From FEN-1219 sp963744305 (GTDB taxonomy: Bacteria; Pseudomonadota; Gammaproteobacteria; Steroidobacterales; Rariloculaceae): DNA of 64,000 nt. The DNA is taken from positions 62,001-126,000 of the forward strand of contig CAVUTF010000024.1 in assembly GCA_963744305.1 (NCBI GenBank), written 5' to 3'. Shown in pieces: positions 35,369-46,170 of this stretch (the first letter of the stretch is position 1; the number at the start of each line of letters is the position of its first letter). A model generated the notes under the pieces. The model did not search any database. It saw nothing but the letters and a program-made list of their open reading frames with translations, and was not told where the DNA came from. The position numbers and the translations under genes are program-made.

Positions 35369-37830
35369 ATGTCACAGCGAGGTTTCTACGCAGGTCTTTT
35401 CCTGATCACGGCCTGCACGCTGATGCTGCAGGTCGTGCAGACCCGCATCCTTTCGGTCGTCGCCTGGTACCACCTTGCCTTCTTCGCGATCAGCATGGCG
35501 ATGTTCGGGCTGACCGCGGGCGCCGTATTCGTGTATCTGAAACGCGAACGCTTCACGCTCGCAGACACTCGCCCACGACTTGGCCTACTTCAGCAGCGCC
35601 TTCGCGCTCTGCACATTCGCTTGCCTCGCCGTGCAGCTCACGCTCGCGCCGGCCGTGACCTGGTCGCTCGCCGCGGGTCTCACGTGGGCCCTGCTCGCCC
35701 TCTGCATGGCCGTACCTTTTTTCTTCTCCGGAATCGTCGTGAGCCTCGCGCTGACTCGCAGCCCATTTCCAATCGGCCGAGTCTACGGAATCGATCTGCT
35801 CGGCGCGGCTGCCGGATGTCTCGGCGCGCTCGCATTGCTGAATGCAACGGACGCGCCGTCGGCCGTGATCTGGATGGCGTGCGATCGGGGCTGCCGCGGC
35901 GCTGCTGTTCGAAGGCGACCACATCGGAGAAGCTCCGCGAAAGAGTCCGCCGCTGTATGGGCTGTTTTCGCGCCGGCGCGCGATCCTGGCCGGCCTCGTG
36001 ATCGCGGCGCTTGCGAACGGCTTCAACGGCTATGGTCTGCAGCCCGTGATTTCGAAGGGCCAGTTCGAAGGCGGCGGAACCTACGCCTATCGCGAGTGGA
36101 ACAGTTTCTCGCGCGTCGCCGTCGGCAGAGCCAGTACCGCGGCGCCCGCACATGTGGGGGCCGTCGCCGCTGCTCGATGGGGCGCGATTCGACGTCGAGC
36201 AGCGCGGCATGAACATCGACGGTGACGCCGGCACGACGGCGATACGGTTCCACGGCAACTTCGAGGAGATCGAGTTCCTGCGCTACGACGTGACAAACCT
36301 CGCGTACTTCTTGCCGGGCCGCACGCGCGCGGCGGTTATCGGCGTCGGCGGTGGGCGCGACGTTTTGTCGGCGGCCGTCTTCGGCTATCGAGATATCACG
36401 GCCGTGGAGTTGAATCCGGTGTTCGTGAGCCTGCTGACACGCAACCCGCACGCGGCGTTCACCGATCTCGCGAGCCTGACGGGCTTGCGACTGATCGTCG
36501 ACGAAGGGCGCAGCTGGTTTGCGCGCAGCGCCGAGCGCTTCGACGTCATTCAAATGAGTTTGATCGACACCTGGGCCGCGACGGGCGCCGGCGCGTTCTC
36601 ATTGAGCGAGAACGGCCTGTACACCGTCGAGGCGTGGCGGATCTTCCTCGATCGGCTGTCGGAGCGCGGCGTTCTCACCGTGAGCCGCTGGTACAACCCC
36701 GACGATCCGACGGAGACCGCGCGAATGCTGAGCCTCGCGGCAGCGGCGCTCCTCGAGCGCGGCGTCGAGCAGCCGCGGCGCCACGTCGTGCTCGCGGCAC
36801 AGCACATGGTCGCGACACTGCTCGTCGCGCGCGAGCCGCTTTCGTCGGACGACCTTGCGCTCCTGACGCAGCAGGCCGCTCACTTCGAGCACAAGATCCT
36901 GGTCAGTCCGGCCGCACGCCAGCCGATTCGCAAGTCCTGCAGAGGATCGTCGACGCTCCGGACCGGCGCGCGCTTGAGGAATTCACGGCCGCGTTCGCCT
37001 TCGACCTGACGCCGCCGACCGACGATCGGCCGTTTTTCTTCAATCAACTCCCGCTCAACAAGCCGCTGCAGGCTCTCAAGTTCGCGCGCGAGCGCATCGA
37101 CGAAAGCGGCGGCGTGAGAGAGGGGAATCTCGTGGCGTCCGCGACCCTGCTCGTGCTCTTCCTCGTAGCGCTAACGCTCGTGCTCGCGACGATCGTCATT
37201 CCGCTGCGCTCCGCCGTCCGTGACGTCGGGCGCGCGCTCGCGCTCGGCGGCACGCTCTACTTCGCGTTCATCGGGCTCGGTTTCATGCTGATCGAGATCG
37301 GACTGTTGCAGCGGACGAGCGTCTTTCTCGGGCATCCGGTGTACTCGCTCAGCGTGCTGCTTTTCACGCTGATTCTCGCGACGGGCGTCGGCAGTCTCCT
37401 TTCGGACCGTGTGCCGCTCGACAGCCGCGCCAAGTTCGTGGCATGGGCCGCGCTCACCGCGGCTTATGCCGCGGCGCTGCCGCCGCTGCTGAACGAGTTG
37501 TTCCTCGCGTTTGACGCCTCGTCGCTGCTTGTGAGGGCCATGCTGTGCATCGCCGTCATTGCGCCTGCCGGAGTGCTCATGGGCTTCGGCTTTCCGACAG
37601 GAATGCAGCTCATCGCGCGCGTCGATCGCAGGCCGACGCCCTGGTTTTGGGGCGTCAATGGAGCCGCCGGCGTTCTTGCATCGATCGTTGCAGTCACGTG
37701 CAGCATCGCGTTCGGTATCAGCACGACGCTGCGCGTCGGCGCGGCGTTCTATGCCTTGCTGATTCCTGCAACGCTCGGTCTACTTTGGGGCGCCAGCCAC
37801 CGCCGCCGCAACGAGGTGGCTGCGGCTTGA
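35369..37830 (+). CDS. Membrane-anchored spermidine-synthase-like protein (four frameshifts)
   Basis: ATG 35369 begins a set of membrane helices (FLITACTLMLQVVQTRILSV, FFAISMAMFGLTAGAVFVYL). Frame changes near 35560, 35880, 36135 and 36915 are needed. A central Rossmann domain like spermidine synthase follows (AAVIGVGGGRDVLSAAVFG, ITAVELNPVF, FDVIQMSLIDTWAATG). The C-terminal helices (YFAFIGLGFMLIEIGLLQRT, GFGFPTGMQLIARV, FWGVNGAAGVLASI) complete about 820 aa. This 'fused transporter + SAM/propylamine transferase' family is of unknown product. Whether it binds SAM or decarboxylated SAM cannot be told. Confidence 0.72.
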
Positions 37831-37940
37831 GCAGGACGTCCCGCGGCTTCGTCGCCGACGTCACTGCGCGCGTCTGTTTTGGTGGCTGCGGTGCGAACAC
37901 CTCGGCCTTAAGCGAGCCGTGAGGTAGTTTCCGCGGAGAC

Positions 37941-37952
37941 ATTTCTAGAAAT
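37941..37952. promoter_or_regulatory. Perfect 12-bp palindrome upstream of SRPBCC gene
   Basis: ATTTCTAGAAAT, a perfect palindrome in a locally AT-rich patch, lies 96 bp before the SRPBCC gene. It could be an operator; nothing else supports this. Confidence 0.25.
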
Positions 37953-38048
37953 CACTTTAACTTCGTTCAGGTTCATCGAGCACAGTACACGCGATGATGG
38001 TCCTCGGGCCGTGTCAGCGGTACTTTGCGGCGGGCTTCGGAGAAAGGG

Positions 38049-38573
38049 ATGCACAGCGTGCACGTTTGTTCATTTCTGATCGCGCTGCTCGGGGCGACTG
38101 CGGCTCTCGCCGAAGTGCGAGACTCGTCCCGCGCGGGCTTCACGGTCGAGAACACCGCCACGGTGCCGGTCGATTCGGCCGCGGTCTGGAGAGCGCTGGT
38201 CGAACACGTCGACGAATGGTGGCCGCGCGACCACACGTGGTGGGGCGCTGCTTCGAAGTTGTCGATCGAGTCGCGGGCGGGCGGTTGCTTCTGCGAGATC
38301 TCAGGTGATCGTCAGGCAGCGCACATGCAGGTCGCGTTCGTGGATCCGGGCAGGACGCTGCGCTTGCTCGGCAGTCTCGGCCCGCTGCAAGGGATGGGCC
38401 TCCACGGCGTCATGGAGTGGCGGCTCGAACCGCTCGACGGCGGGACGCGGATCACGCTGTACTACCGCGCCGGCGGCTACACGCCGGACGACCTGAGTCA
38501 GTTCGCGCCGGTCGTCGATGCGGTCCAGGCGCAGCAACTCGGGGCTCTCGCGGAGTATTTGCGCCGCGCGTGA
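38049..38573 (+). CDS. Exported SRPBCC-domain protein
   Basis: 174 aa from ATG 38049 (AAAGGG upstream). A signal peptide (VCSFLIALLGATAALA) is followed by the START/Bet v1-like pattern: VENTATVPVDSAAVWRALVE, WWPRDHTWWGAASKLSIESR, GMGLHGVMEWRLEPLDGGTR and a long C-terminal helix. SRPBCC folds bind hydrophobic ligands. Convergent with the GNAT gene (2 bp gap). The ligand is unknown. Confidence 0.7.
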   Translation: MHSVHVCSFLIALLGATAALAEVRDSSRAGFTVENTATVPVDSAAVWRALVEHVDEWWPRDHTWWGAASKLSIESRAGGCFCEISGDRQAAHMQVAFVDPGRTLRLLGSLGPLQGMGLHGVMEWRLEPLDGGTRITLYYRAGGYTPDDLSQFAPVVDAVQAQQLGALAEYLRRA

Positions 38574-38575
38574 CG

Positions 38576-39169
38576 TCAGAAGTCGCCGGAATCGCGCGGT
38601 TCGCTGGTGTAGGTGATGCCGCGCGCCATGACCCAGTCCGTCTGCTGCTGCGTTCCGAGCACGAACCCGTGCTCGCCGACGTGCTCGAAGCCGTGCTTCC
38701 GATAGAACGCGATCGCGCGTGTGTTCCGCTCCCAGACGCCGAGCCACAGCGTATCCGCGCGCAGCGTGCTCGCCGCTCGCAGCAGCGACTCCATCAGCAA
38801 CTGCGCGATGCCGCGTCCATGCCAAGGGTGGTCCACGTAGAACCGTTTGACCTCTCGCGGCGATCGGCCTGAAACGCAACGCGGCGCGCGACCCGCGTGC
38901 AGCTGCGCGTAGGCGATCAACTCGCCGTCGATTTCGCCGAGCAGGGTCTGCATTTCTGGGTCGCGCAGCTCGGCCGCTTGCTGCTCGGCGCTGAACGCCT
39001 GCGCGAGATAGAGGGCTACGTCCTCGGCGCTGTTGTCGGCCGCGAAGGTGGCGCTGAAAATGCGTCGGCCGAGCTCGGCGAGCCGGTCGGCGTCGGTCAC
39101 GGACCCTTCGCGGATCTGAAAACGTGTGACGACCACGTCGCGGTCGATCTTGCGGGTCATAAGCCTCAT
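38576..39169 (-). CDS. GNAT family N-acetyltransferase
   Basis: 197 aa. The GNAT core is IREGSVTDADRLAELGRRIF, LIAYAQLH, VKRFYVDHPWHGRGIAQLLM (acetyl-CoA loop R/Q-G-x-G/A as HGRGIA), LGVWERNTRAIAFYRKHGFE and a C-terminal strand VLGTQQQTDWVMARG. The family acetylates small molecules or N-termini; the substrate is unknown. The start could also be the second Met (residue 4). It follows lysAC by 10 bp on the same strand. Confidence 0.78.
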   Translation of the reverse strand: MRLMTRKIDRDVVVTRFQIREGSVTDADRLAELGRRIFSATFAADNSAEDVALYLAQAFSAEQQAAELRDPEMQTLLGEIDGELIAYAQLHAGRAPRCVSGRSPREVKRFYVDHPWHGRGIAQLLMESLLRAASTLRADTLWLGVWERNTRAIAFYRKHGFEHVGEHGFVLGTQQQTDWVMARGITYTSEPRDSGDF

Positions 39170-39179
39170 CGCTATGGCT

Positions 39180-41806
39180 TCAGATCATGACCTCTTCCGC
39201 GGGCTCGCGCAGGTTGTAACGCGAGCTCATCACGTAGCCGTAAGCTCCCGCATTTGCGATCAGCAGCACGTCGTTCTCCTTGGCGGCGGGCAAGAGCCGA
39301 TCGGAGCCCAATCGATCGCCGGTCTCGCAAATCGGGCCGACGACGGTCATGACCTCGTTCGCGGGCTTGCCGAGGCGCGACAAGTTGACGATGTCGTGGT
39401 ACGCCCCGTAGAGCGCGGGCCGGATCAGTGTGTGCATGCCGGCGCCGACGCCGACGTATTGCATCTCGCCCTTGCCTTTCGTCTGCGTGACCTTCGTCAG
39501 CAGCACGCCGGCCTGCGCCACGACGTAGCGCCCCGGCTCGAGCCACAGCTCGCGGTCGCCGCAGCCTTCCTTGACATGCTGAAGCGCTCGGTCGAGCGCC
39601 GGCATTTCGAGTGCTCGTTGACCGCTCTTCTCGGGGACTCCCAAGCCGCCGCCGACGTCCACGTAGCGCACTTCGGGAAAGCGCTCGACGAGCTGCTAGG
39701 AGCTGCAGGCCCGTGTCGTTCCACGCTTCGGGCGTCAAGACGCCGCTACCCGTGTGTGCGTGCAGGCCGACGACGCGCACACCCGCGCGGCGCGCACATT
39801 CCGCAAGCTCGTCCATCTCGAACAGCGGTACGCCGAACTTCGAGTGCACACCGGCAGTGCGCACGTGCTCGTGGTGGCCGCGGCCTTGGCCCGTATCGAC
39901 GCGCAGGAAGACCTCTCGGCCCTTGAAGACTTTCCCCCAGTGCTGGAACACGTAGAGGTTGTCGATCGTCACCCATATGCCCTGCGTCGAGCGCACCCTC
40001 GTATTCGCTGCGCGCAGCGAAATTCGGTGTGAACAGGATCCGCTTGCGGTCGATGCTCGGCACGACTTCGAGGACGCGCGCAACTTCTCCCGGTGAGACG
40101 CATTCGAAGTTGAGCTCATGGGCGTAAGCGAGCTGCAAGATTTCGCGGTTCGAATTCGCCTTCATCGCGTAAAAAATCGCGTCCACGGAACGCAGCGACT
40201 TGAGCGACGCGATCGCGCTTTCGATGGTTTGCCGGTCGTATACGTAGGTGGCGTCGCGTTGCGCGCCGATCTCGAGTAGCTGCGCCTTTTTCTTGAACCA
40301 CCACGGCTTCGGCAGCGTGGGCGACGAGGGTGCGCCGCTCTGTGTTGCTCCCAGGTCGCGCCGAAGACGCCGCCCTCGAATTTGTCCACGAGCAGGCCGT
40401 GCAAGCGCTGCACGAGCCTCGAAGCAGCCTCCGAGCTCACGACGAACGTGAGGTTCAAGTCGTTGGCCGCCTGCGTCACGAGGTGCACTTTCTGCTCTTG
40501 GAAGACCTCGAGCACCGGCGACAGCTCGTGCAGAATCGTGCGAATTCCCCTGCCGACGAGCGTGATCGCGGCGCAATCGGTGATCACCGTCACTCTGCAC
40601 AGGCGTTGGAGATCCTCGGCGAGCGCCTCAATGGCGGCGAGGCTCGTGACGTTCTGCGCCATGTCGATCGAGACGGTGACGTTGCTCTCGGAGGTGGAGA
40701 TCAAGTCGACGGAAATACCGTGCGCGCGAATGCAATCGAACGCGTCGGCGAGAAAGCCAACCTGATGCCACATCTCCATCGATTCCATCGACAGCAGCGT
40801 GATGTCGTTGCGCGACGAGATCGCCTTGAGCTGCGGTTTGTCGTCGCCTGGAGCGTTGGAGATCACAGTGCCTTCCCATTCGGGATGCATGGTGCACTTC
40901 AGATATAGCGGGATACCCGATGAGCGCACGGGCGAGATGCTGCGCGGGTGCAAAATTCCGCCGCCCGCGGAGGCGATTTCCTGCGCCTCCCGGTAGTGCA
41001 GGCTCTTGATCAGGCGCGCGGATGGCACGGCTTTCGGATCGGCGCTGAAAAAGCCCGGCGCGTCCGTCCAGATCTCGAGGCGCCGTGCCTCGAGCTTGCC
41101 GGCGAGGTAGGCGGCCGATGTGTCCGAGCCGCCGCGCCCGAGCAGCACCGTCTCGTTTTGGTTATTGCGGGCGATGAATCCCTGCGTCAGCACGATGCCC
41201 TTGACCGCGGCCATCCGTTCCTGGAGCGCACGATCGGCGGAGAAGTCGCAGCGCGCCGATAGATACCGCGAGCGCTCGGTCTGATCCCGCAGGTTCGCGC
41301 ATTCGAGGAGCTCACGGGCGTCGAGCCATTGGACCTCGAGGCCTTGCGACTTGAGATACGCGGCGCCGAGGCGCGTGGCGGCGAGCTCGCCGGTCGCTAG
41401 CACGCGCGCGTGCACGCGCGGGCTGACCTCCGCGACCAGCTTCACGCCGGCGACCAGCTGCGCGACGCCGTCGAAGTAGTCGTCGAGGATGCTCGGCGAA
41501 AGCCCAAGCTCGTTCGCGAGCGTGTCGTGCTGCAGCTTGATCGTTTGCGAGCTTCTCGTCGGTGGCGAGGCCCGCGACTGCGGCATCGAGCAGGTCGATC
41601 AGCGCATTGGACACGCCCACGAGAGCCGAGTGGCAAACCACGGGGCGCACGCCCTCTGCGAGCCGATCGCGCAGGAGCTCGGCGATGACGGCCCAGTTTT
41701 GCGCGGTCGCCACGCTGCGGCCGCCGAACTTCATCACCACCCACGGGGAATCGGGATACGGCGTATCGACGGCCTGGCTCAGGCCGAGCGCTTCGTGGAG
41801 CGGCAT
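39180..41806 (-). CDS. lysAC: Bifunctional aspartate kinase / diaminopimelate decarboxylase (frameshifted)
   Basis: A fusion of the first and last enzymes of lysine synthesis. The kinase half (41806 to about 40330) has VVMKFGGRSVATAQNW, LLGRGGSDTSAAYLAGKLE and two ACT-type regulatory repeats (LLSMESMEMWHQVGFLADAF, KVHLVTQAANDLNLTFVVSS). The decarboxylase half (about 40300 to 39180) is a PLP alanine-racemase fold: DAIFYAMKANSN carries the PLP Lys, then ECVSPGEVARVLE, GLHAHTGSGV, EPGRYVVAQAG and GPICETGDRL. Frame changes near 41550, 40335, 39990 and 39700 interrupt it. The restored protein is about 870 aa. Fusions of this kind are known in Xanthomonadales and relatives. Confidence 0.88.
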
Positions 41807-41832
41807 CTGTCGATTCCTTGAATACTGATCTA

Positions 41833-43567
41833 TCAGGTCGCTCGAGAAGCGAGCCCGCTCAGATTGCGGTCCGTGACCGCCCCTTCGGAGGCCGAGCTCA
41901 CCAGGTGTGCGTATTTCGCGAGTAGGCCCCGCTCGGCCTTAGGCGCCGGCGGCGACCAGCGGCGTAAGCGCTCGTCGATCTTCTCCGCGGAGACTTCGAG
42001 GTCGATCGTCTTGCGCTCGGCGTCGATGGCGATCCGGTCGCCGTCCTCGACGATCGCGATCGGGCCGCCGAGGGCGGCCTCCGGCGTCACGTGGCCGACC
42101 ACGAACCCGTGGCTGCCGCCGGAGAAGCGCCCGTCGGTGATCAGCGCGACTTTGTCGCCGAGCCCCGGCCGATGATGGCGCCGGTCGGGCTCAGCATCTC
42201 GCGCATGCCCGGGCCGCCCTTCGGGCCTTCGTAGCGAATCACGAGCACGTCGCCGGCGGCGACGACGCCGTCGAGAATCGCGCGCAGCGCCTCTTCCTCG
42301 CAGTCGAAAGACGCGCGCGCGGCCGGCGAAGCGCGTGCCCTCCTTGCCGGTGATCTTCGCGACCGCGCCTTCGGGCGCGAGATTGCCGTAGAGGATCGAC
42401 GAGGTGGCTGTCGGCCTTGAACGGATCGTCGAGGCTGCGGACGATGTCCTGGCCCGGCGGGTACGGCGCGACGTCGGCGAGGTTCTCGGCGAGCGTCGTG
42501 CCGGTGACCGTGAGGCAGTCGCCGTGCAACAAGCCCGCGTCGAGCAAGGTCTTCATCAGCGGCCGGATGCCGCCGATTGCGAACGAGCTCGGACATCATG
42601 TAACGGCCGCTCGGCCGCAAGTCGGCCAGCACCGGCGTCCGGTCTCCGATTCGCGTGAAGTCATCGAGCGTGAGCGTCGATCCTCGCCTCGTGGGCGATC
42701 GCGAGCAGGTGCAACACGGCATTGGTCGATCCGCCGAGCGCGATCACGGTCGTAATGGCGTTCTCGAAAGCCTCCTTGCTGAGGATGTCGGACGGCTTGA
42801 TGCCCGCGGCGCACGAGTGCCACGACGGCCTCGCCGGCCCGCCGGCAGTCGTCCTTCTTCGCGGCCGAGACCGCCTCCTGCGCCGAGCTGTTCGCAAGGC
42901 ACAAGCCCGAGGGCCTCGATTGCGGACGCCATCGTGTTCGCGGTGTACATGCCGCCGCACGAGCCGGGTCCCGGGATCGCCGTCGACTCGACCTCCTTCA
43001 GCTCGGCATCGTCGATCTTGCCTGCTGCGTGGCGCCGACGGCCTCGAACACGGAGACGATGTCGCGGTGCTTCGGTCCCGGCTGGATCGTGCCGCCGTAG
43101 ACGAAGATCGACGGCCGATCCAGGCGCGCCATCGCCATGACGCAGCCGGGCATGTTCTTGTCGCAGCCGCCGATCGCCACGAGCCCGTCGAACCCTTCCG
43201 CCGCCACGACGGTTTCGATCGAATCGGCGATGACCTCGCGGGACACGAGCGAGTAGCGCATGCCGGGAGTGCCCATCGAGATGCCGTCGGACACCGTGAT
43301 CGTGTTGAAAAGCACGCTCTTGCCGCCCGCGGCGTCAGCGCCGGCGCCGGCTTCCGTCGCCAGGCCGTCGATGTGCATGTTGCACGGGGTGACCATGCTC
43401 CAGGTGGATGCGATGCCGATCTGCGGCTTTGCGAAGTCGGCGTCGGTGAACCCGACGGCGCGCAGCATCGCCCTGCTCGGAGCCTGCTTCAAGCCATCCA
43501 CGACGAGCCGCGAGTGGCGGCGCGGGTCGATCGGCTCCGATTCCTTCTTATTGTCCTTTCTGGGCAT
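41833..43567 (-). CDS. ilvD: Dihydroxy-acid dehydratase (about eight frameshifts)
   Basis: Fe-S dehydratase of valine/isoleucine synthesis. From ATG 43567: GFTDADFAKPQIGIASTWSM, TPCNMHIDGLATEAG, GISMGTPGMRYSLVSREVIA, and GGCDKNMPGCVMAM with cluster cysteines. In other frames follow CGGMYTANTMASAIEALGLV, ALGGSTNAVLHLLAIAHEA, YEGPKGGPGMREMLSPTGAI, FSGGSHGFVVGHVTPEAALG and the end at 41833. The order and total length (about 577 codons) are those of a whole ilvD. The density of frame changes, about one per 200 bp, points to local sequence error. It lies 26 bp upstream of lysAC, so the two may be cotranscribed. Confidence 0.88.
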
Positions 43568-43689
43568 GACGCTCGTTTGCTTGGACCCCGCCTTTCGCGG
43601 GGCAGCGATTATCGCGTCCGAGCGCACGGGCGGCAACCGCGCTTTTCCGTGAAGCCTACCCAGACGCTTGCGCAAACAGCCCCGTAGCT

Positions 43690-45030
43690 ATGCTTTTCCA
43701 AGTGTCGGCTCAAGAGTATGATCCAGCCCCCTACCCCGATTCGGAAACTATGGATCCCAGGGATTCCGGAATCTTCCGGCTCGCGAGCGTCGGCAGCTAT
43801 CTTGACGCGCTCTCGGCAATCACCGACGAGATGAGCCTGAAAGAGCGCAGCAATCTCATCTTCCTCGACCGCTGCCTACACGAGCATTGGGGACTCGGCC
43901 AGAACGTCATCCTCAACTGGTGCCCGGAAAGTGACGGCATTTCGCTCCTCGTGATTCCGCACTACGGCGTCGCGGCCTATTCCACGCAGGCAAGCGATCC
44001 GGCCCCGGTGCCCGGCGCTCCGGGTCAGAAACCGAAGGTCGATTTCTTTCAGACCTTGCTGTCGAGCCGGCGCTGTCTGACGCCCGCGCAATTGGGCAAG
44101 GTCGAGAAGCTGCTCGGAATCGAGAGAACCCATCTGCCGTTGCGGGAACCGCTGCGCAATACGCCCTCGCAGAACGAAATCATCGAAAAGATGATCAAGC
44201 GCTACAGCATCACTTACGTGCCGAGCCGCGCCGTGTCGCTGTTCGACATCGTCGGGTTCAGCTTGCTGACGCCGTTCGAACAGATGATGCAGCTCAACAG
44301 CTTGTCGTACTCGCTGAATTCGGCCCAGGCGAAGTTGCTCACTAAGCGCATCGGCGTGGATTTCTCGCGCACGACCACGGGCGACGGGTTCTACATCTGG
44401 AACCGCAATCTGAGCCTCGAAGGCAACGTCAATTTGTATCACTTCATGCAGCTCGTGCTCGCCGACAACGCGATAGCTCATAAGAAAGCGCAGCACAACA
44501 CCGTCCCGCGGCTGCGCGCATGTTTCCACATGGGCAGCAGCTACGAGTTCCACCAAGCGGAGGGGCTGAATCCGACCCTCTACAACTACATCGTCGGCGA
44601 CGTCACCGTCGAGCTCGCACGGATGATAGACCGCGCGCTACCGGGGCAGATCCTCGTCGGCGAGTTCCGTTCCGAGATGTCTCCGGGCGACTCAGACATG
44701 AGCGGCTGCGTCACGCTCGACTCCGTCGACTTCGTCGAGATGGCGACGCGGACCGTCGAGCAGCTAGCAGGCTTGGAGCTTTCCGGCGAGCGGGTGGACG
44801 CGATCCGCTGCTACCTGACCGGGACGCGCTTGGGCAACGGTGAGTTCACCGTGCGCCGCATCATCATCAACGACAAGCACGGTATTTCGCGGCGCGTCTA
44901 CAACGCGAAGGTCAATATCTACCGGCAGAACGCAGAGCCGATCCTGCTCGGCATAGAGGACCGCGTGCTCGATCCCAGCACCATGCCTGCCGAGGGCAGC
45001 GAGCATCTGCTGCAGCCGCTGCACGCTTGA
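43690..45030 (+). CDS. Class III nucleotide cyclase-like protein
   Basis: 446 aa, intact. An N-terminal region of unknown fold (1-180) is followed by a cyclase homology domain (about 185-330): SLFDIVGFSLLTPFEQMMQL has the first metal Asp, and SRTTTGDGFYIWNR a T-G-D-G-F like the second. NYIVGDVTVELARMIDRALP corresponds to the G-x-x-V-N-x-A-A-R-L region, where family N-x-x-A-R is T-V-E-L-A-R. No membrane segment is seen. cAMP/cGMP output is plausible but the altered substrate region makes it uncertain. A second Met at residue 21 is an alternative start. Confidence 0.6.
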   Translation: MLFQVSAQEYDPAPYPDSETMDPRDSGIFRLASVGSYLDALSAITDEMSLKERSNLIFLDRCLHEHWGLGQNVILNWCPESDGISLLVIPHYGVAAYSTQASDPAPVPGAPGQKPKVDFFQTLLSSRRCLTPAQLGKVEKLLGIERTHLPLREPLRNTPSQNEIIEKMIKRYSITYVPSRAVSLFDIVGFSLLTPFEQMMQLNSLSYSLNSAQAKLLTKRIGVDFSRTTTGDGFYIWNRNLSLEGNVNLYHFMQLVLADNAIAHKKAQHNTVPRLRACFHMGSSYEFHQAEGLNPTLYNYIVGDVTVELARMIDRALPGQILVGEFRSEMSPGDSDMSGCVTLDSVDFVEMATRTVEQLAGLELSGERVDAIRCYLTGTRLGNGEFTVRRIIINDKHGISRRVYNAKVNIYRQNAEPILLGIEDRVLDPSTMPAEGSEHLLQPLHA

Positions 45031-45036
45031 GCGCTG

Positions 45037-45306
45037 CTAGGGCGATTTGCCGACGGCCGGCTTGTGCCGAAGGACCGGAACTTCAGTCGTCGCGAGGCCC
45101 ACGGCGCGCGCGTCGTCGTTCGCGGCTCGTTGCGTTCCCGTGAAAAGCAACTGGTGCTGACCGACGGAGATGAGGTCGCCATCGCGCAAGCGATGCTCCC
45201 GAACCCTGCGGCCGTTCACGAAGCAGCCGTTCGTGCTGCTCAAGTCGATCAGCAGCCAGCCGTCGGTCGTCTCCATGAATAGATTCTGATAGCGGCTCAC
45301 GTGTCA
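45037..45306 (-). CDS. FHA domain fragment (N-terminal half missing or frameshifted)
   Basis: The frame reads VSRYQNLFMETTDGWLLIDL, then SSTNGCFVNGRRVREHRLRD, DGDLISVGQHQLLF: the second half of a forkhead-associated domain with the phosphothreonine-site S-S-T-N-G and F-V-N-G. The G-R-x-x-x-x-D first half is not found upstream in any frame. FHA domains bind phosphothreonine peptides. It ends 6 bp after the cyclase gene on the opposite strand, so the two signalling genes are convergent. Confidence 0.6.
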
Positions 45307-45396
45307 CGCGCTTCGTTGGAGCGGAGCACGTCCACTTCTCCACGACTAGCTAAATGGACTGGCAAGAAGGCTCTAGCAGCTTTCCGGCGCAACGGG

Positions 45397-45412
45397 TACA
45401 GTTATACCTGTA
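45397..45412. promoter_or_regulatory. 16-bp operator-like palindrome
   Basis: TACAGTTATACCTGTA, symmetric in 14 of 16 positions, lies 40 bp before a secreted-protein gene in a locally AT-rich stretch. It does not match the CTGT-N8-ACAG LexA box. The factor is unknown. Confidence 0.35.
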
Positions 45413-45451
45413 ACTAGAAGGTATGGTTTACCAAAAACCAGAGGATTAGCG

Positions 45452-45853
45452 GTGTCGAGGCTAATATCCAGCTGGTTGGCGGCGGTTGCCGGGCTTACGC
45501 TGGCTGCAATCTCCGCGCACGCGCAGCCGTCTGCGGAAGATGCGCGACTCAGAGCCTACGAACTCGCCGCGCTCGTCGCGATCTGCGCGCACGCGCAGCC
45601 GGGCGCCCTGATCTGCGGATTCCCTGAGCCAGAGGCCGTTGCCCGGGCCTTAGCGGCCGCAGCGGCTGCGCGCGCACGACCCGAAGCCGAACGCGAGCGC
45701 GCGGTCGCCGAAACGGTTGCGCGCCTACGAGCGGAAGAGGCGCTGCGCCCGAAGCCGACGCCGAAGCGGACGCCGACCGACCGCGACTCTCTGGTTGATC
45801 GCCCCGGCGGGCTTCGGCCCGGACCCGACGGATCCGCTCAAATAGCCGGTTGA
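45452..45853 (+). CDS. Small secreted helical protein of unknown function
   Basis: 133 aa with GTG start at 45452 and signal peptide (SRLISSWLAAVAGLTLAAIS, cleaved near AHA-QPS). The middle is an Ala/Arg/Glu-rich helix (AVARALAAAAAARARPEAER), likely coiled coil; the tail is Pro/Lys/Asp-rich. A repeated ICAHAQP/ISAHAQP is seen around residues 21 and 46. Not recognised. Confidence 0.5.
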   Translation: MSRLISSWLAAVAGLTLAAISAHAQPSAEDARLRAYELAALVAICAHAQPGALICGFPEPEAVARALAAAAAARARPEAERERAVAETVARLRAEEALRPKPTPKRTPTDRDSLVDRPGGLRPGPDGSAQIAG

Positions 45854-45888
45854 GCGTTTCCCTGAGTGCGTCGAGTCGCTAGGACGGC

Positions 45889-46170
45889 CTACACTTGGCC
45901 GTCGTCGGCCCAACAAGCCGTCGTCGGCCCAACAAAGAAATCGAAATAAGGGGACTCCGATGCTCTTTTTCCTCTCGGCGTTAGCCGTGATCTCGTATGT
46001 GGCCGCGGGCCTCTCGTTGATCGTCGCAATAATCGCCGCCAGCGAAATCCTGTTCGTTCTTTGCGGCGTTTGCGCCACTTGTGGCACGGTCGCAATGACC
46101 GGTGGAGGCATCATAGAGCGGCTCAACAAAGTCGCTAAGCAACTGGAATCGAAGCAGCCCGCGACCGGGT
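45889..46170. repeat. Left arm of a ~280-bp inverted repeat carrying a small membrane gene
   Basis: This segment is repeated in inverted orientation at 47545-47816, about 85-90% identical by eye. The match starts with ACACTTGGCCGTCGTCGGCC in both arms. The left arm has an additional 18-bp tandem duplication of the CCGTCGTCGGCCCAACAA unit (45899-45934). The 1.4 kb between the arms could invert by recombination. Confidence 0.7.

Noticed and set aside
41833..43567. Programmed frameshifting or decay in ilvD
   Set aside because: Eight shifts in both directions at ordinary sites, and the same in neighbouring essential genes, fit sequencing indels better.
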